The notes below the pieces were generated by a model that was given only the letters and a program-made list of their open reading frames with translations, was not told the DNA's origin and ran no database searches. A stretch of 64,000 nt of DNA from Polymorphobacter_B sp038225475 (GTDB taxonomy: Bacteria; Pseudomonadota; Alphaproteobacteria; Sphingomonadales; Sphingomonadaceae), in the NCBI GenBank assembly GCA_038225475.1, contig JBBRRA010000010.1:23778-87777 (forward strand), written 5' to 3'. This document shows positions 16,708-25,467 of this stretch, piece after piece (positions within the stretch are counted from its first letter, which is position 1; every line of letters begins with the position of its first letter). A program made the translations under genes and the position numbers.

Positions 16708-17057
16708 GCTTTGCCGCCGGCGGCGCGAAACAGCCACGCGGTTGCCAGCGCGGTCAACGCGGTGCTCGCCACCAGCAGCACCGCAAGCCGCACGCCGCCG
16801 CGCGCCGCAACGTCGCCGAACAATGCCACGCCGACCAGCGGTGCCACCAGCAGCGCCCCGATCAGGCTGGCCACCAGCCGAGCCGCGCCGAGTGTCCAGT
16901 CGAGCCAGGTCGTGCCGAGCAGCAGCGCGGTGTACACCAGCATGCCGATCACCGGGCCCGGCACCGCGATCCCGGTGCGGCCCGCGACCAGCGCGCCGCC
17001 GCTGCTCAACGCGGCAAGTACCGCCAGCCCGCCAATAAATTCTATCGCCTTGTGCAC
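16704..17057 (-). CDS. lrgA: CidA/LrgA-family membrane protein
   Basis: This 117-residue, roughly four-helix membrane protein is holin-like and is the usual partner of LrgB. Characteristic segments are VPGPVIGMLVYTALLL and a terminal Ala/Leu-rich helix. It forms a two-gene operon with lrgB (ATGA overlap) and is divergent from the YciI-like gene, with 84 bp between the starts. The homologues' effect on murein hydrolases is established mainly in Staphylococcus; a role here is inferred. Confidence 0.88.
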   Translation of the reverse strand: MHKAIEFIGGLAVLAALSSGGALVAGRTGIAVPGPVIGMLVYTALLLGTTWLDWTLGAARLVASLIGALLVAPLVGVALFGDVAARGGVRLAVLLVASTALTALATAWLFRAAGGKA

Positions 17058-17141
17058 CCGGCATCTTTCGTCGTTGGGATCGACGCCCTACACACAGTGG
17101 ACGGCAGGCCACCCGCCTGTATGGAACAGGACCTGCGCGAC

Positions 17142-17423
17142 ATGCCTTATTTCGCGATCCACTGCATCGACAAGCCCGAAAGCGCGACCCTGCGTGCCGC
17201 GACTCGCGCCGACCATCTGGCGCATGTCGGGACCGCCGGCGAGCGGCTGCTCGTCGCCGGCCCGCTGCTCGGCCTCGACGGCACGCCGATGGGGTCGCTG
17301 CTCATCCTCGATTGCGCCGACCGCAAGGCCGCCATCCAGTTCGCCGCCGCCGACCCCTATGCACTTGCCGGGCTGTTCGCCAGCGTCGCGGTAACGGCGT
17401 GGAAAAAGGTGTTTCCGGCGTAA
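17142..17423 (+). CDS. YciI-family protein
   Basis: This 93-residue protein of the YciI fold (ferredoxin-like, about 95 residues) has the N-terminal PYFAIHCIDKP and the family helix RADHLAHVGTAG. The His in HLAHV corresponds to the conserved His of the putative active site. A further family segment is AIQFAAADPYALAGLF. ATG 17142 is chosen because the conserved first strand starts immediately after it; ATG 17121 is an alternative. Function is not established for most members. Confidence 0.85.
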   Translation: MPYFAIHCIDKPESATLRAATRADHLAHVGTAGERLLVAGPLLGLDGTPMGSLLILDCADRKAAIQFAAADPYALAGLFASVAVTAWKKVFPA

Positions 17424-17638
17424 AATATCGCGTAAATCGGACGAATTCCGCGATTATCCGTGCGTGCGCGGCTTGCGCGGCCGATTCGATCGGCGTGACA
17501 CGTCCCAGCAAAACTTGTGTCATGGTGTGTCAGTCGTGTTAGCCGGTTTCGGCTGGTCGGCGTGTGAGGCGCGTTACATTTCCCGACCGTCATGCCCGCA
17601 TTCGTAGGATCGGTGCGCCGCCAAAAATACCTCATAGG

Positions 17639-17655
17639 CGTTATGTACCATAACG
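17639..17655. other. 17-bp perfect palindrome with 3-nt centre
   Basis: cgttatg (17639–17645) and cataacg (17649–17655) flank tac. It lies in a comparatively A/T-richer gap (17424–17710) between the convergent YciI-like and DUF523 genes, where I see no gene. It is too A/T-rich for a typical terminator stem and may be a protein-binding or recombination site. Confidence 0.35.
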
Positions 17656-17710
17656 GTTCAAGGAATGCAAGTTCATCATTCGATGTTTCTAGTCCCCGTA
17701 AGTCGGTGCA

Positions 17711-18199
17711 TCACTTCACAGCGGCAGCCAGCGCATCAACGTCGGAATCCGCAAAGACCCTGATGCCATTGGCGCGGAGCAGGGCCGTGGTGACACCTAT
17801 GCCGAGGTGTCGATGGCGACCAAAGCTCCCGTCATAAATAAAACTGCTTCCGCAGGACGGACTCCCGTCGGCCAGCAGCGCAAAACCGCAGCCACCTGCG
17901 CGCGCTGCAGCTACAGCGGCGGCAGCGCCGACCATATAAAGCTCGGTGACGTCAATTCCGCCTTCGGTAACCACGCGCGCAGCACCCGCTAAGACATCGC
18001 TTCCCGTTTGGTGGTTGCTGATTTCAGCTGCTGGCCTGGGCACGCCCAGCCCTGCCACGAGCTCGGGGCAAATCGGCACCAAACGCCCGGCGGCCTGCCA
18101 CTCTGCGATGATCGACTGCGCCAGGGTTCGGGCCCTGCCATCATAGCGGACCGGCTCGCCGATAAGGCAGGCACTAATGAGAATTCTGGCACGCGGCAT
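17711..18199 (-). CDS. DUF523 protein (YbbK-like)
   Basis: This 162-residue protein has DUF523 signatures: ILISACLIGEPVRYDG at the start, PICPELVAGLGVPRP, a LLADGSPSCGSSFIYDG segment and a C-terminal LLRANGIRVFADSD. Conserved Cys residues lie in SACL, CPE and SPSCG. Function is unknown; the Cys set suggests metal or cluster binding. The start is ATG 18199 with the conserved first strand directly following. Its codons look less G/C-biased at third positions than those of the flanking ptsP gene. Confidence 0.85.
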   Translation of the reverse strand: MPRARILISACLIGEPVRYDGRARTLAQSIIAEWQAAGRLVPICPELVAGLGVPRPAAEISNHQTGSDVLAGAARVVTEGGIDVTELYMVGAAAAVAAARAGGCGFALLADGSPSCGSSFIYDGSFGRHRHLGIGVTTALLRANGIRVFADSDVDALAAAVK

Positions 18200-18230
18200 T
18201 TTGGCAGCCCTGTTCCTCGCAAGCCCCCGC

Positions 18231-20498
18231 CTATTCCAGCGTTACACCCTGCGCGGTCAGCGCGGCGGTCAGCGCGGTGCGCACATCGGTTCCCGGCGCG
18301 TCGAGCCAGCCGGTCATCGCGGTCCGCAGCGGCGCGAGGTCGACGGTGCGAACCAGCGCCTTGACCGGCAGGATCGCGGCGGGGGTAATCGACAGCCGGT
18401 CGATGCCGAGCGCGAGCAGCGCCAGCGCCTCCAACGGCCGTCCGCCCATCTCGCCGCACACCGTCACCGGCACGTCGGCAGCGATGCAGGCACGCACGAC
18501 GCGGCGCAGGAAACGCAGGATGGCAGGTGACAGCCAGTCATACCGGTCGGCAAGGCGTGGGTTGGCGCGGTCGGCGGCGAACAGGAACTGCGTCAGGTCG
18601 TTGGTGCCGATCGAGATGAAATCGACGCTTGGGAGCAGTACGTCGAGAACTTCGGCGAGCGCCGGCACCTCGAGCATCGCTCCGTAGCGCACGGTGGCGG
18701 GCAGCGGCCGACCGTGCCGAACCATCCACGCGCGCTGTTCCTCGACGAGCGCTTTCGCCGCGTCGAACTCCCATGGCTCGGACACCATCGGGAACATCAC
18801 ATGGAGCGTGCGCCCGGCGGCGGCCTCGAGCAGCGCGCGCGCCTGGACTTTCATCAAGCCTTTGCGGCCGAGCGCGAGGCGCAGCGCGCGCCAGCCCATC
18901 GCCGGGTTTTCATCCTCGGCTTCGTCGTCGTGCATATAGGGCACCGACTTGTCGCCACCTATGTCGACGGTGCGGAACACCACCGGGCGCTGATCGGCGG
19001 CATCGAGCACCGCCTTGTACAGCGCGGTCTGGCTTTGCCGCCGGGGCAGCGTCGCCGACACCAGAAACTGGAACTCGGTGCGAAACAGCCCGATGCCATC
19101 GGCGTTGGTCTGTTCGAGCGCGGCGGCGTCGGTTTTCAGCCCGGCGTTCATCATCAGCGCGACGCGAACCCCGTCACGCGTCACTGCCGGAAGGTCGCGG
19201 AGCGCGGCATAGCCCGCCTGCCGCTTCGCCTTGAGCGCGGTCGCGGCGGCAAAGGATTTGACCATCGTTGCGGTCGGCCGCACGAACAGCGCGCCGTTTC
19301 CGGCATCGAGCACCAGTTCGTCGCCGTCGGCGATCGTCGTGCGCAGGTCGCGGACGCGGCCCAGCACCGGAATGCCCATCGCGCGCGCCACGATCGTGAC
19401 ATGCGCGGTCAGCGAGCCTTCCTCGAGCACCACGCCCTTGAGGAAGCGCGCGTCATATTCGAGCAGTTCGGCCGGGCCGAGGTTGCGCGCCAGCAGGATC
19501 GCATCGGCACGAAGCCCCGATTGTGCGGCGGTACCCAGCTGCCCCGACACGATGCGGATCAGCCGGTTGCTCAGATCGTCGAGGTCGGTCAGCCGCTCGC
19601 GCAGATACGGATCGGCGATCGAGCGCATCCGCGCGCGCGTGCGCTGCTGCACCCGGTCGATCGCCGCCTCGGCGGTCAGCCCCGAATCGATCGCCTCGTT
19701 GATGCGGCGCGACCAGCCCTCGTCATAGGCGAACATCTTGTACGCCTCGAGCACATCGTCATGGTCGCCGCCGCCGAGAAACTCGACCTGGTTCATCATG
19801 CCGTCGATTTGCTCGCGCATCTTGATGAACGCGCCATAGACGCGCGCGCGTTCGACTTCGATGTCGTCGGCGACGGTATGTTCGATGACGACGCGCGGCT
19901 GGTGCAGCACGGCATGGCCCTGCGCCAGCCCGTCGACCAGCTTGAGCCCGGTCAGCCGCACCGCGCCGCTGGCCGCGCTGCGCGCTGCGGCGACCTGCGC
20001 ATCGTCGATCAGCCCGGCACCGGCGATCAGCTCGGCGAGCACCATCGCGACGGTCTGCAGCACCTCGATCTCGACTTCGGCATAGTCGCGCGGGTCGGTA
20101 TGCTGGACGCAGAGCACGCCGACCGATGCCTCGCGGCGCACGATCGGCACCCCGGCGAAGCTGTGGAAAATGTCCTCGCCGGTCTCGGGCTTATAGGCGA
20201 AGTCGGGGTGCGCGCGCGCCTCGGCAAGGTTGAGCGGCTCGCGCGTCGCCGCGATCGTGCCGACCAGCCCTTCGCCGGGCGCCAGCCGCGTCACATGCAC
20301 CGCCGACTGCGCCAGCCCCTTGGTGGCAAACAGCTCGAGCACGCCGTCGCGCAGCAGATAGACCGAGCAGACTTCGGAATGCAGCTGTTCGGCGATGACG
20401 CCGACGACCTGATTCAATTTCGCCTGCGCGTTGGTTTTCGACGCCATCACGTCGTGCAGGCGGCGCAGGATGATCCGCGAAGGCGACACCGACGCCAT
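18231..20498 (-). CDS. ptsP: PEP–protein phosphotransferase PtsP (EI-Ntr)
   Basis: PtsP starts the nitrogen phosphotransfer chain (EI-Ntr to NPr to EIIA-Ntr). The 755-residue protein has an N-terminal GAF sensor domain (about 20–160), the EI N-terminal domain, the phosphohistidine loop GSLTAHVTIVARAMGIP with His366, and the PEP-binding barrel with GIGLFRTEFQFL, GIGTNDLTQFLFA-type (here ISIGTNDLTQF) and VCGEMGG motifs. In this family GAF ligands such as glutamine modulate activity. The gene follows the nitronate monooxygenase gene with a one-base overlap and belongs to the lysC–npd–ptsP unit. Confidence 0.95.
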   Translation of the reverse strand: MASVSPSRIILRRLHDVMASKTNAQAKLNQVVGVIAEQLHSEVCSVYLLRDGVLELFATKGLAQSAVHVTRLAPGEGLVGTIAATREPLNLAEARAHPDFAYKPETGEDIFHSFAGVPIVRREASVGVLCVQHTDPRDYAEVEIEVLQTVAMVLAELIAGAGLIDDAQVAAARSAASGAVRLTGLKLVDGLAQGHAVLHQPRVVIEHTVADDIEVERARVYGAFIKMREQIDGMMNQVEFLGGGDHDDVLEAYKMFAYDEGWSRRINEAIDSGLTAEAAIDRVQQRTRARMRSIADPYLRERLTDLDDLSNRLIRIVSGQLGTAAQSGLRADAILLARNLGPAELLEYDARFLKGVVLEEGSLTAHVTIVARAMGIPVLGRVRDLRTTIADGDELVLDAGNGALFVRPTATMVKSFAAATALKAKRQAGYAALRDLPAVTRDGVRVALMMNAGLKTDAAALEQTNADGIGLFRTEFQFLVSATLPRRQSQTALYKAVLDAADQRPVVFRTVDIGGDKSVPYMHDDEAEDENPAMGWRALRLALGRKGLMKVQARALLEAAAGRTLHVMFPMVSEPWEFDAAKALVEEQRAWMVRHGRPLPATVRYGAMLEVPALAEVLDVLLPSVDFISIGTNDLTQFLFAADRANPRLADRYDWLSPAILRFLRRVVRACIAADVPVTVCGEMGGRPLEALALLALGIDRLSITPAAILPVKALVRTVDLAPLRTAMTGWLDAPGTDVRTALTAALTAQGVTLE

Positions 20499-21502
20499 CA
20501 GGCAGCGCGCGCCGACAGTGCGGCCTCGGCCTCGGCGACCAGTTCGGCGATGATCGTCGCCACCGGCAGTTCGGCGGTGACCATGCCGACCGATTGCCCC
20601 GCCATCAGCGAGCCGGTGTCGACATCGCCCTCGACCACCGCGCGGCGCAGCGCCCCCGCCCAGTAATGTTCGATCTCGAGCTGCCCCGCGGCAAGTTCGA
20701 TCAGCCCGGCATCGACACGCGCGGCGACTTCGCGCTGCTTGGCGTTGAACGCGTCCGACCCGGCATTCTTCAGCGCGCGCACCGGAATCACCGGCAGCCG
20801 CGGATCGATCTGGACGCTCGACACCGCGTCGCGCGCGTTGGCGCGGATAAAGGCGCGCTTGAAATTGGCGTGCGCGACGCTTTCGGTGGCGGCGGCAAAG
20901 CGCGTGCCGAGCTGGACGCCGCTGGCCCCCATTTCAAGATAGGCGGCAATCGCCGACCCGCGCCCGATGCCGCCCGCGACGAACACCGGGACCGCGTCGA
21001 TCACCGGCAGGATTTCCTGCGCGAGCACACTGGTCGATACCGGGCCGATGTGGCCACCGGCCTCCGACCCTTCGATGACCAGCGCATCGACGCCGGCGCG
21101 GACGAGCTTTTTGGCGATCGCGGGCACCGGTGCAAAGCACATCAGCTTGGCCCCGCTCGCCTTGATCGCCTCGATCGCGCCGCCCGGCGGCAGGCCCCCC
21201 GCGAGCACGACATGCCCGACCCGGTGGTTGGCGCACACCGCGATCAGCTCGCTCATCAGCGGGTGCAGCGTGATCAGATTGACGCCGAACGGTTTGTCGG
21301 TCAGCGCGCGGGTCGCGGCGATCTCGGCATCGAGCAGGGCGGGCGTCATCGATCCGCACGCGATCACGCCGAAGCCGCCGGCGTTGCTGATCGCCGACAC
21401 CAGATGCCGCTCGCTGACCCACGTCATCGCGCCCGCCATGATCGCGGTCGGCGTGCCGAGGAACGCGGTGCCGCGCGCCCACAACTGGTCGAGCCGCGTC
21501 AT
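20498..21502 (-). CDS. Nitronate monooxygenase / NPD-family flavoprotein
   Basis: This 334-residue FMN-dependent TIM-barrel protein is of the 2-nitropropane dioxygenase family, oxidising alkyl nitronates in characterised members. Signatures include TPTAIMAGAMTWVSERHLV, SNAGGFGVIACGSM, VIEGSEAGGHIGPVST, VFVAGGIGRGSAIAAYL and MGASGVQLGTRFAAA. The HIGP segment carries the conserved His of the family. It overlaps lysC upstream by 4 nt and ptsP downstream by one base, so it is translationally coupled between two conserved neighbours. The substrate is not known. Confidence 0.9.
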   Translation of the reverse strand: MTRLDQLWARGTAFLGTPTAIMAGAMTWVSERHLVSAISNAGGFGVIACGSMTPALLDAEIAATRALTDKPFGVNLITLHPLMSELIAVCANHRVGHVVLAGGLPPGGAIEAIKASGAKLMCFAPVPAIAKKLVRAGVDALVIEGSEAGGHIGPVSTSVLAQEILPVIDAVPVFVAGGIGRGSAIAAYLEMGASGVQLGTRFAAATESVAHANFKRAFIRANARDAVSSVQIDPRLPVIPVRALKNAGSDAFNAKQREVAARVDAGLIELAAGQLEIEHYWAGALRRAVVEGDVDTGSLMAGQSVGMVTAELPVATIIAELVAEAEAALSARAA

Positions 21503-22719
21503 GCCGCATCCAATCCATAGGCGGTGTGCAGCACGCGCACCGCGAGTTCGGTATATTCCTCGGCGATCAGCACGCTGACCTTGATCTCGGACGTGGTGAT
21601 CGCCTGAATGTTGATGCCGCGGTCGGCGAGCGCGCGGAACATCGTGACGGCGACGCCGGCGTGGCTGCGCATGCCGACGCCGACCACCGAAATCTTCGCG
21701 ACCGCATCGTCCGACAGGATCTTGGCATAGCCGATGCTGTCCTTCATCCGCGCCAGCACGTCCTGGCTCAACGCCAGTTCGGTGCGCGGCACGGTAAAGG
21801 TGACGTCGGTGGTGCCCGCGACATAGGCGATGTTCTGGACGATCATGTCGACGTTGACGTTGGCATCGGCCAGCGGCCCGAAGATCGCCGCGACGATGCC
21901 CGGGCGGTCGGGCACGCCCGCCACCGTGATTTTGGCTTCGTTGCGGTTATAGGCGACGCCGGCGATCAATTCCTGTTCCACGATTTCATCCTCATCGACC
22001 ACCATCGTCCCCGGCGTATCGTTGAACGACGATAGCACCTGAACGCGCACTTTTTCCTTCATCGCAAGCTCGACCGATCGCGTTTGCAACACCTTGGCTC
22101 CGACGCTCGCGAGTTCGAGCATTTCTTCATAGGTGATCTGCGTCAGTTTGCGCGCCTTGGGAACAATCCGCGGATCGGTGGTATAGACGCCGTCGACATC
22201 GGTATAGATATCGCAACGGTCGGCCTTGAGCGCGGCCGCAAGCGCCACCGCACTGGTATCCGAGCCGCCGCGCCCCAGCGTGGTGACGCGACCGTCGAAG
22301 CCGATGCCCTGAAACCCCGGCATTACCGCGACGCTGCCGCTGGCCATCGCGGCGCGCACTTCGCTGGTGTCGATATCCTGAATGCGCGCCGAGCTGTGCG
22401 CGTCCGACGTCCGTACCGGCAGCTGCCAGCCGAGCCATGACCGCGCGGGAACCCCGGCCGCCTGCAGCGCGATCGCCAGCAGCCCGGCGGTGACCTGTTC
22501 GCCGCTGGCGACGACGACGTCATATTCGCGCGCATCGGCAAGCGGCGACGCTTCGCGGCAAAACCCGACCAGCCGATCGGTCTCGCCCGCCATTGCCGAG
22601 ACGACGACCGCGACCTCGTTGCCACGCGCGACCTCGGCCTTGACGCGCGCTGCGACGCCGCGAATGCGTTCGGTCCCGGCCATCGAGGTGCCGCCGAATT
22701 TCATGACGATGCGAGCCAT
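21499..22719 (-). CDS. lysC: Aspartate kinase
   Basis: The enzyme phosphorylates aspartate, opening synthesis of lysine, threonine, methionine and diaminopimelate. The 406-residue protein opens with KFGGTSMAGTERI (ATP/substrate site) and has GRGGSDTSAVALAAALKADRCDIYTDVDGVY. Two C-terminal ACT domains (about 265–400) carry feedback regulation. The length and layout fit monofunctional aspartokinase II/III of alphaproteobacteria. It is divergent from ubiG and heads the lysC–npd–ptsP unit. Confidence 0.96.
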   Translation of the reverse strand: MARIVMKFGGTSMAGTERIRGVAARVKAEVARGNEVAVVVSAMAGETDRLVGFCREASPLADAREYDVVVASGEQVTAGLLAIALQAAGVPARSWLGWQLPVRTSDAHSSARIQDIDTSEVRAAMASGSVAVMPGFQGIGFDGRVTTLGRGGSDTSAVALAAALKADRCDIYTDVDGVYTTDPRIVPKARKLTQITYEEMLELASVGAKVLQTRSVELAMKEKVRVQVLSSFNDTPGTMVVDEDEIVEQELIAGVAYNRNEAKITVAGVPDRPGIVAAIFGPLADANVNVDMIVQNIAYVAGTTDVTFTVPRTELALSQDVLARMKDSIGYAKILSDDAVAKISVVGVGMRSHAGVAVTMFRALADRGINIQAITTSEIKVSVLIAEEYTELAVRVLHTAYGLDAA

Positions 22720-22827
22720 GCGGCGCTATCGAATCCTAACTGTGGCACTGCGCTGGGTTGCGGTGTGTGGCGCGGTGATAGAAACATGGCGCGCATTAGG
22801 CAACCGAACGCCGCGACGAGGGACACC

Positions 22828-23556
22828 ATGGCCAGCGCGCCCAGTATCAATCCGGCCGAGGCCGCGTTCTTCGGCAAGCTGGCCGCCGACTGGTGGAACC
22901 CGCACGGCAGTTCGGCGATGCTGCACCGGATTAACCCGGTGCGGCTGGGGTATATCCGCACGCACGCGGTGACGCATTTCGCGCGCGCCGCCAGCGACCG
23001 CCACGCGCTCGCCGGGCTGCGCGCGCTCGATGTCGGCTGCGGAGCCGGGCTGGTCACCGAGCCGCTGGCGCGGATGGGGGCGACCGTCACCGGGCTCGAC
23101 GCGGCGGCGGACAATATCGCGGTGGCGACATTGCACGGCGACGGGCTGGGCATCGACTATCGCTGCGGCGCGGTCGAGGCGCTTGCCGCCGAGGCGGCGC
23201 GGTTCGACCTGATCACCTGCCTCGAAGTCATCGAGCATGTCGCCGACCGCGCCAGCTTCCTCGCCAGCCTTGCGACGCTGCTCGCCCCCGGCGGGCTGCT
23301 GATCGTGTCGACGCCCAATCGCACGCCGCTGTCGTATGCCACGCTGATCGTCGGCGCGGAGCGCGTGCTACGCACGATCCCGCGCGGCGCGCACGACTGG
23401 CAGCAGTTCGTGACGCCCGATGAACTGACCGCCGAGCTTGGCACGGCCGGGCTGCGCGTCACCGATTCCACCGGGCTGACATGGCGGCCGGGGGCAGGCA
23501 TTGCCCTCGGCCGCGATGTTTCGGTCAACTATCTGCTGACGGCGGTCGCCGCTTAG
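22828..23556 (+). CDS. ubiG: Ubiquinone biosynthesis O-methyltransferase
   Basis: UbiG carries out both O-methylations in ubiquinone synthesis with S-adenosylmethionine. The 242-residue protein shows FGKLAADWWNPHGSSAMLH near the N-terminus, diagnostic of UbiG, the SAM motif LDVGCGAGLVTEPLARMG, and SLPRGTHDW-like IPRGAHDWQQFVTPDEL. ATG 22828 is preferred because GAGGGA lies just upstream and it gives the family length; an upstream ATG at 22765 adds 21 residues. The last 4 bases overlap the convergent RcnB-type gene. Confidence 0.95.
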   Translation: MASAPSINPAEAAFFGKLAADWWNPHGSSAMLHRINPVRLGYIRTHAVTHFARAASDRHALAGLRALDVGCGAGLVTEPLARMGATVTGLDAAADNIAVATLHGDGLGIDYRCGAVEALAAEAARFDLITCLEVIEHVADRASFLASLATLLAPGGLLIVSTPNRTPLSYATLIVGAERVLRTIPRGAHDWQQFVTPDELTAELGTAGLRVTDSTGLTWRPGAGIALGRDVSVNYLLTAVAA

Positions 23557-24062
23557 TAGAAGCGGTTGGGAACAACCTGCAGCACCGCGCCGTCGCGGAA
23601 GCGGATCAACACGGCATCAGAACCATAGCGAACCCAGCGCACGCCGCGATACGGCACCGGCGGCAGGCGATAGGCGAACGGATCGGCGATCCAGTACCGC
23701 TGCTCATAATAGGAGCGCGGGAAGATCGATCCGACCGCCCAGCTGCGATAGGCATAGCCGCGTGGGGCGTAATAGCGCCCGGCCTCGAACCGGTCCTCGC
23801 GGCGTTCATTGCGGTACCGCTCGCCGTCGCGGTGATCGCCGTCGCGGCGGTCCCAGTTGCGGTGGTCACCGTCGCGGTGGTCGCGGTGATCCCAATCCCG
23901 GTGATCGCCGTCCCGGTGGTCCCCGTCACGGTGGTCCCCCTCACGGTGATCGCCGTCGCGGTGCTCATAGCCGCCGTCACGGCGGTCGTGTTCTTGCGCC
24001 GGGGCCACCGCTGGCATGGCGAGCGCCGCCAGCGTCAGCGCCGCGACAAAATAGGTACGCAT
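23553..24062 (-). CDS. Exported RcnB-family protein with HRDGD repeats
   Basis: This 169-residue protein has a signal peptide (about residues 1–23, ending APAQ) and a His/Arg/Asp/Gly-rich repeat region at residues 34–80. Its C-terminal domain (about 95–169) has the RcnB pattern: RYYAPRGYAYRSW, YYEQRYWIADPFAYRLPPVP and RWVRYGSDAVLIRFRDGAVL. RcnB of E. coli is a periplasmic factor in nickel/cobalt homeostasis; most sphingomonad members are uncharacterised. The His/Asp repeats could bind divalent metals. The stop overlaps the ubiG stop by 4 nt on the other strand. Confidence 0.85.
   Translation of the reverse strand: MRTYFVAALTLAALAMPAVAPAQEHDRRDGGYEHRDGDHREGDHRDGDHRDGDHRDWDHRDHRDGDHRNWDRRDGDHRDGERYRNERREDRFEAGRYYAPRGYAYRSWAVGSIFPRSYYEQRYWIADPFAYRLPPVPYRGVRWVRYGSDAVLIRFRDGAVLQVVPNRFY
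23823..23963 (-). repeat. HRDGD-type tandem coding repeats
   Basis: About nine degenerate units of the pentapeptide HRDGD (variants HREGD, HRDWD, HRNWD, RRDGD) in a row are encoded by 15-bp units that read roughly as a gcgacggcgatcacc cycle. One unit is shortened to HRD. Near-identical DNA units suggest expansion by slippage. Confidence 0.85.
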
Positions 24063-24122
24063 GGTCTACTCCTTGCAGGGCAAGCCCGAAGCCGGGCTCA
24101 GCGCACTTAATGCGATTGCGCC

Positions 24123-25406
24123 TTAACCGGTGCTTGCCAGCTGCAGCGCCACGCCGGCGGCCGTCCCCAGCGCAAGCACCCCCGCGAGGCCGAGCCGGGT
24201 CCGGGTCAGCAGCAGCAGCGCCGCCGCCGCAAGGATCGCCGCCGCAACATCGATGCCGCCCGACGGCACCCACAGTCGCAGCGGCCCCCAGTGCCGCGCC
24301 TCGACACGCTGGAACAGCACGTGCAGCGCGAACCACAGCGCAAGGTTCGCCATCACGCCGACGATGCTCGCGGTGATCGCCGCCAGCGCGCGCGACGGGC
24401 CGGGACGCGTGCTCAACCGGTCGAGGTGCGGGGCGAGCGCGAACACCCACAGGAACGACGGCACGAACATCACCCACACCACCAGCGCCATGCCGAGCGC
24501 GGTGCCGATCCACGCGCTCGGCCACGGCCCGGCAAGGCCATGCCCGGCGACGCCGCCAACGAACTGGAACACCAGCACCAGCGGCCCCGGCGTGGTTTCG
24601 GCCAGCCCCAGCCCGTCGAGCATCGCAGCCGGTGTCAGCCAGTGCCACGCGCCGACGGCGGCCTGCGCCACATATGCCAGCGCGGCATAGGCACCGCCAA
24701 AGCTGAACGCCGCGACGCGCATGAAAAAGCCGCCGAGCAGCGTCAGCGGATGGCCGGGCCCCAGCCACAGCGCGCAGCCAGCGACCGGCGCGCTCCACAG
24801 CAATGCCCAGCCTGCCGCGACCAGCGCCGACCGCCGCCAACTCGCGGTATCGGTGGCGGCTGGCGGCGGCGCATCGGCGCTGCGCCCGGCCCAGCCGATT
24901 GCCCCGGCGATCAGCACGACCAGCGGGAACGGCGCATCGAGCAGCCACAGCGCCGCAAACGCCGCCGCCGCGAGCGCCCATGCCCGGCCCCCATGCAGCG
25001 CGCGCCGCGCGATCCGCCACAGCGCCTGCGCGACGACGGCGACGACGACCGCCTGAATGCCGCGAAACCCCGCGATGACCAGCGGCTGCGTGCCGAATGC
25101 CAAATATCCCGCCGTCAGCAGCGCCATCACCAGCGCGCCCGGCAGCACGAACAGGCTGCCCGCAATGACACCGCCGCGCACGCCGCGCAGCCGCCAGCCG
25201 CACCAGACGCTGAGCTGCTGCGCCTCGGGCCCCGGCAGCAGCATGCAAAAGTTGAGCGCGCGCAGGAAGGCGTCGTCGTCGATCCAGCCGCGCCGCTCGA
25301 CCACTTCGCGGTGGATCAGCGCAATCTGCCCCGCCGGCCCGCCGAAACTGAGCAGCCCGATGCGCAGCCAGAGCTGGGTGAAATTCGGGTGGGAATCAGG
25401 CGGCAT
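24123..25406 (-). CDS. chrA: Chromate transporter, ChrA family (bidomain)
   Basis: This is a predicted inner-membrane chromate efflux protein. The 427-residue chain has two homologous halves. The first holds FGGPAGQIALIHREVVERRGW and MLLPGPEAQQLSVWCGW; the second holds SFGGAYAALAYVAQ, AETTPGPLVLVFQFVGG and ALWFALHVLF. This is the long-chain form of the CHR family, with about ten or more helices. Chromate specificity is inferred from the family; some members may move other anions. It lies alone between the RcnB-type gene and the LytTR regulator, on the minus strand. Confidence 0.9.
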   Translation of the reverse strand: MPPDSHPNFTQLWLRIGLLSFGGPAGQIALIHREVVERRGWIDDDAFLRALNFCMLLPGPEAQQLSVWCGWRLRGVRGGVIAGSLFVLPGALVMALLTAGYLAFGTQPLVIAGFRGIQAVVVAVVAQALWRIARRALHGGRAWALAAAAFAALWLLDAPFPLVVLIAGAIGWAGRSADAPPPAATDTASWRRSALVAAGWALLWSAPVAGCALWLGPGHPLTLLGGFFMRVAAFSFGGAYAALAYVAQAAVGAWHWLTPAAMLDGLGLAETTPGPLVLVFQFVGGVAGHGLAGPWPSAWIGTALGMALVVWVMFVPSFLWVFALAPHLDRLSTRPGPSRALAAITASIVGVMANLALWFALHVLFQRVEARHWGPLRLWVPSGGIDVAAAILAAAALLLLTRTRLGLAGVLALGTAAGVALQLASTG

Positions 25407-25467
25407 GTCGCCTGCCTGATGTCACATCCGCGCCGCTTCGTCATTCGCGCTTTCGCGGCACCGACGA

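Noticed and set aside
16113..17112. Frame extending lrgB upstream into lrgA
   Set aside because: lrgA in another frame has its own family signature and the lrgB start at 16707 overlaps its stop, so the longer frame is not translated as one protein.
17639..17655. Palindrome considered as a dif (XerCD) site
   Set aside because: The arms read cgttatg/cataacg around a 3-bp centre, in the opposite orientation to the dif arms and with a centre too short for a 6-bp XerCD crossover.
17424..17710. Gap searched for a tRNA or small RNA
   Set aside because: No cloverleaf, T-loop or terminator-like T-tract was found; only the short palindrome stands out.
23823..23963. Regular 15-bp units considered as a CRISPR array
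   Set aside because: Units are contiguous, in frame and code for a pentapeptide inside an exported protein; there are no unique spacers.
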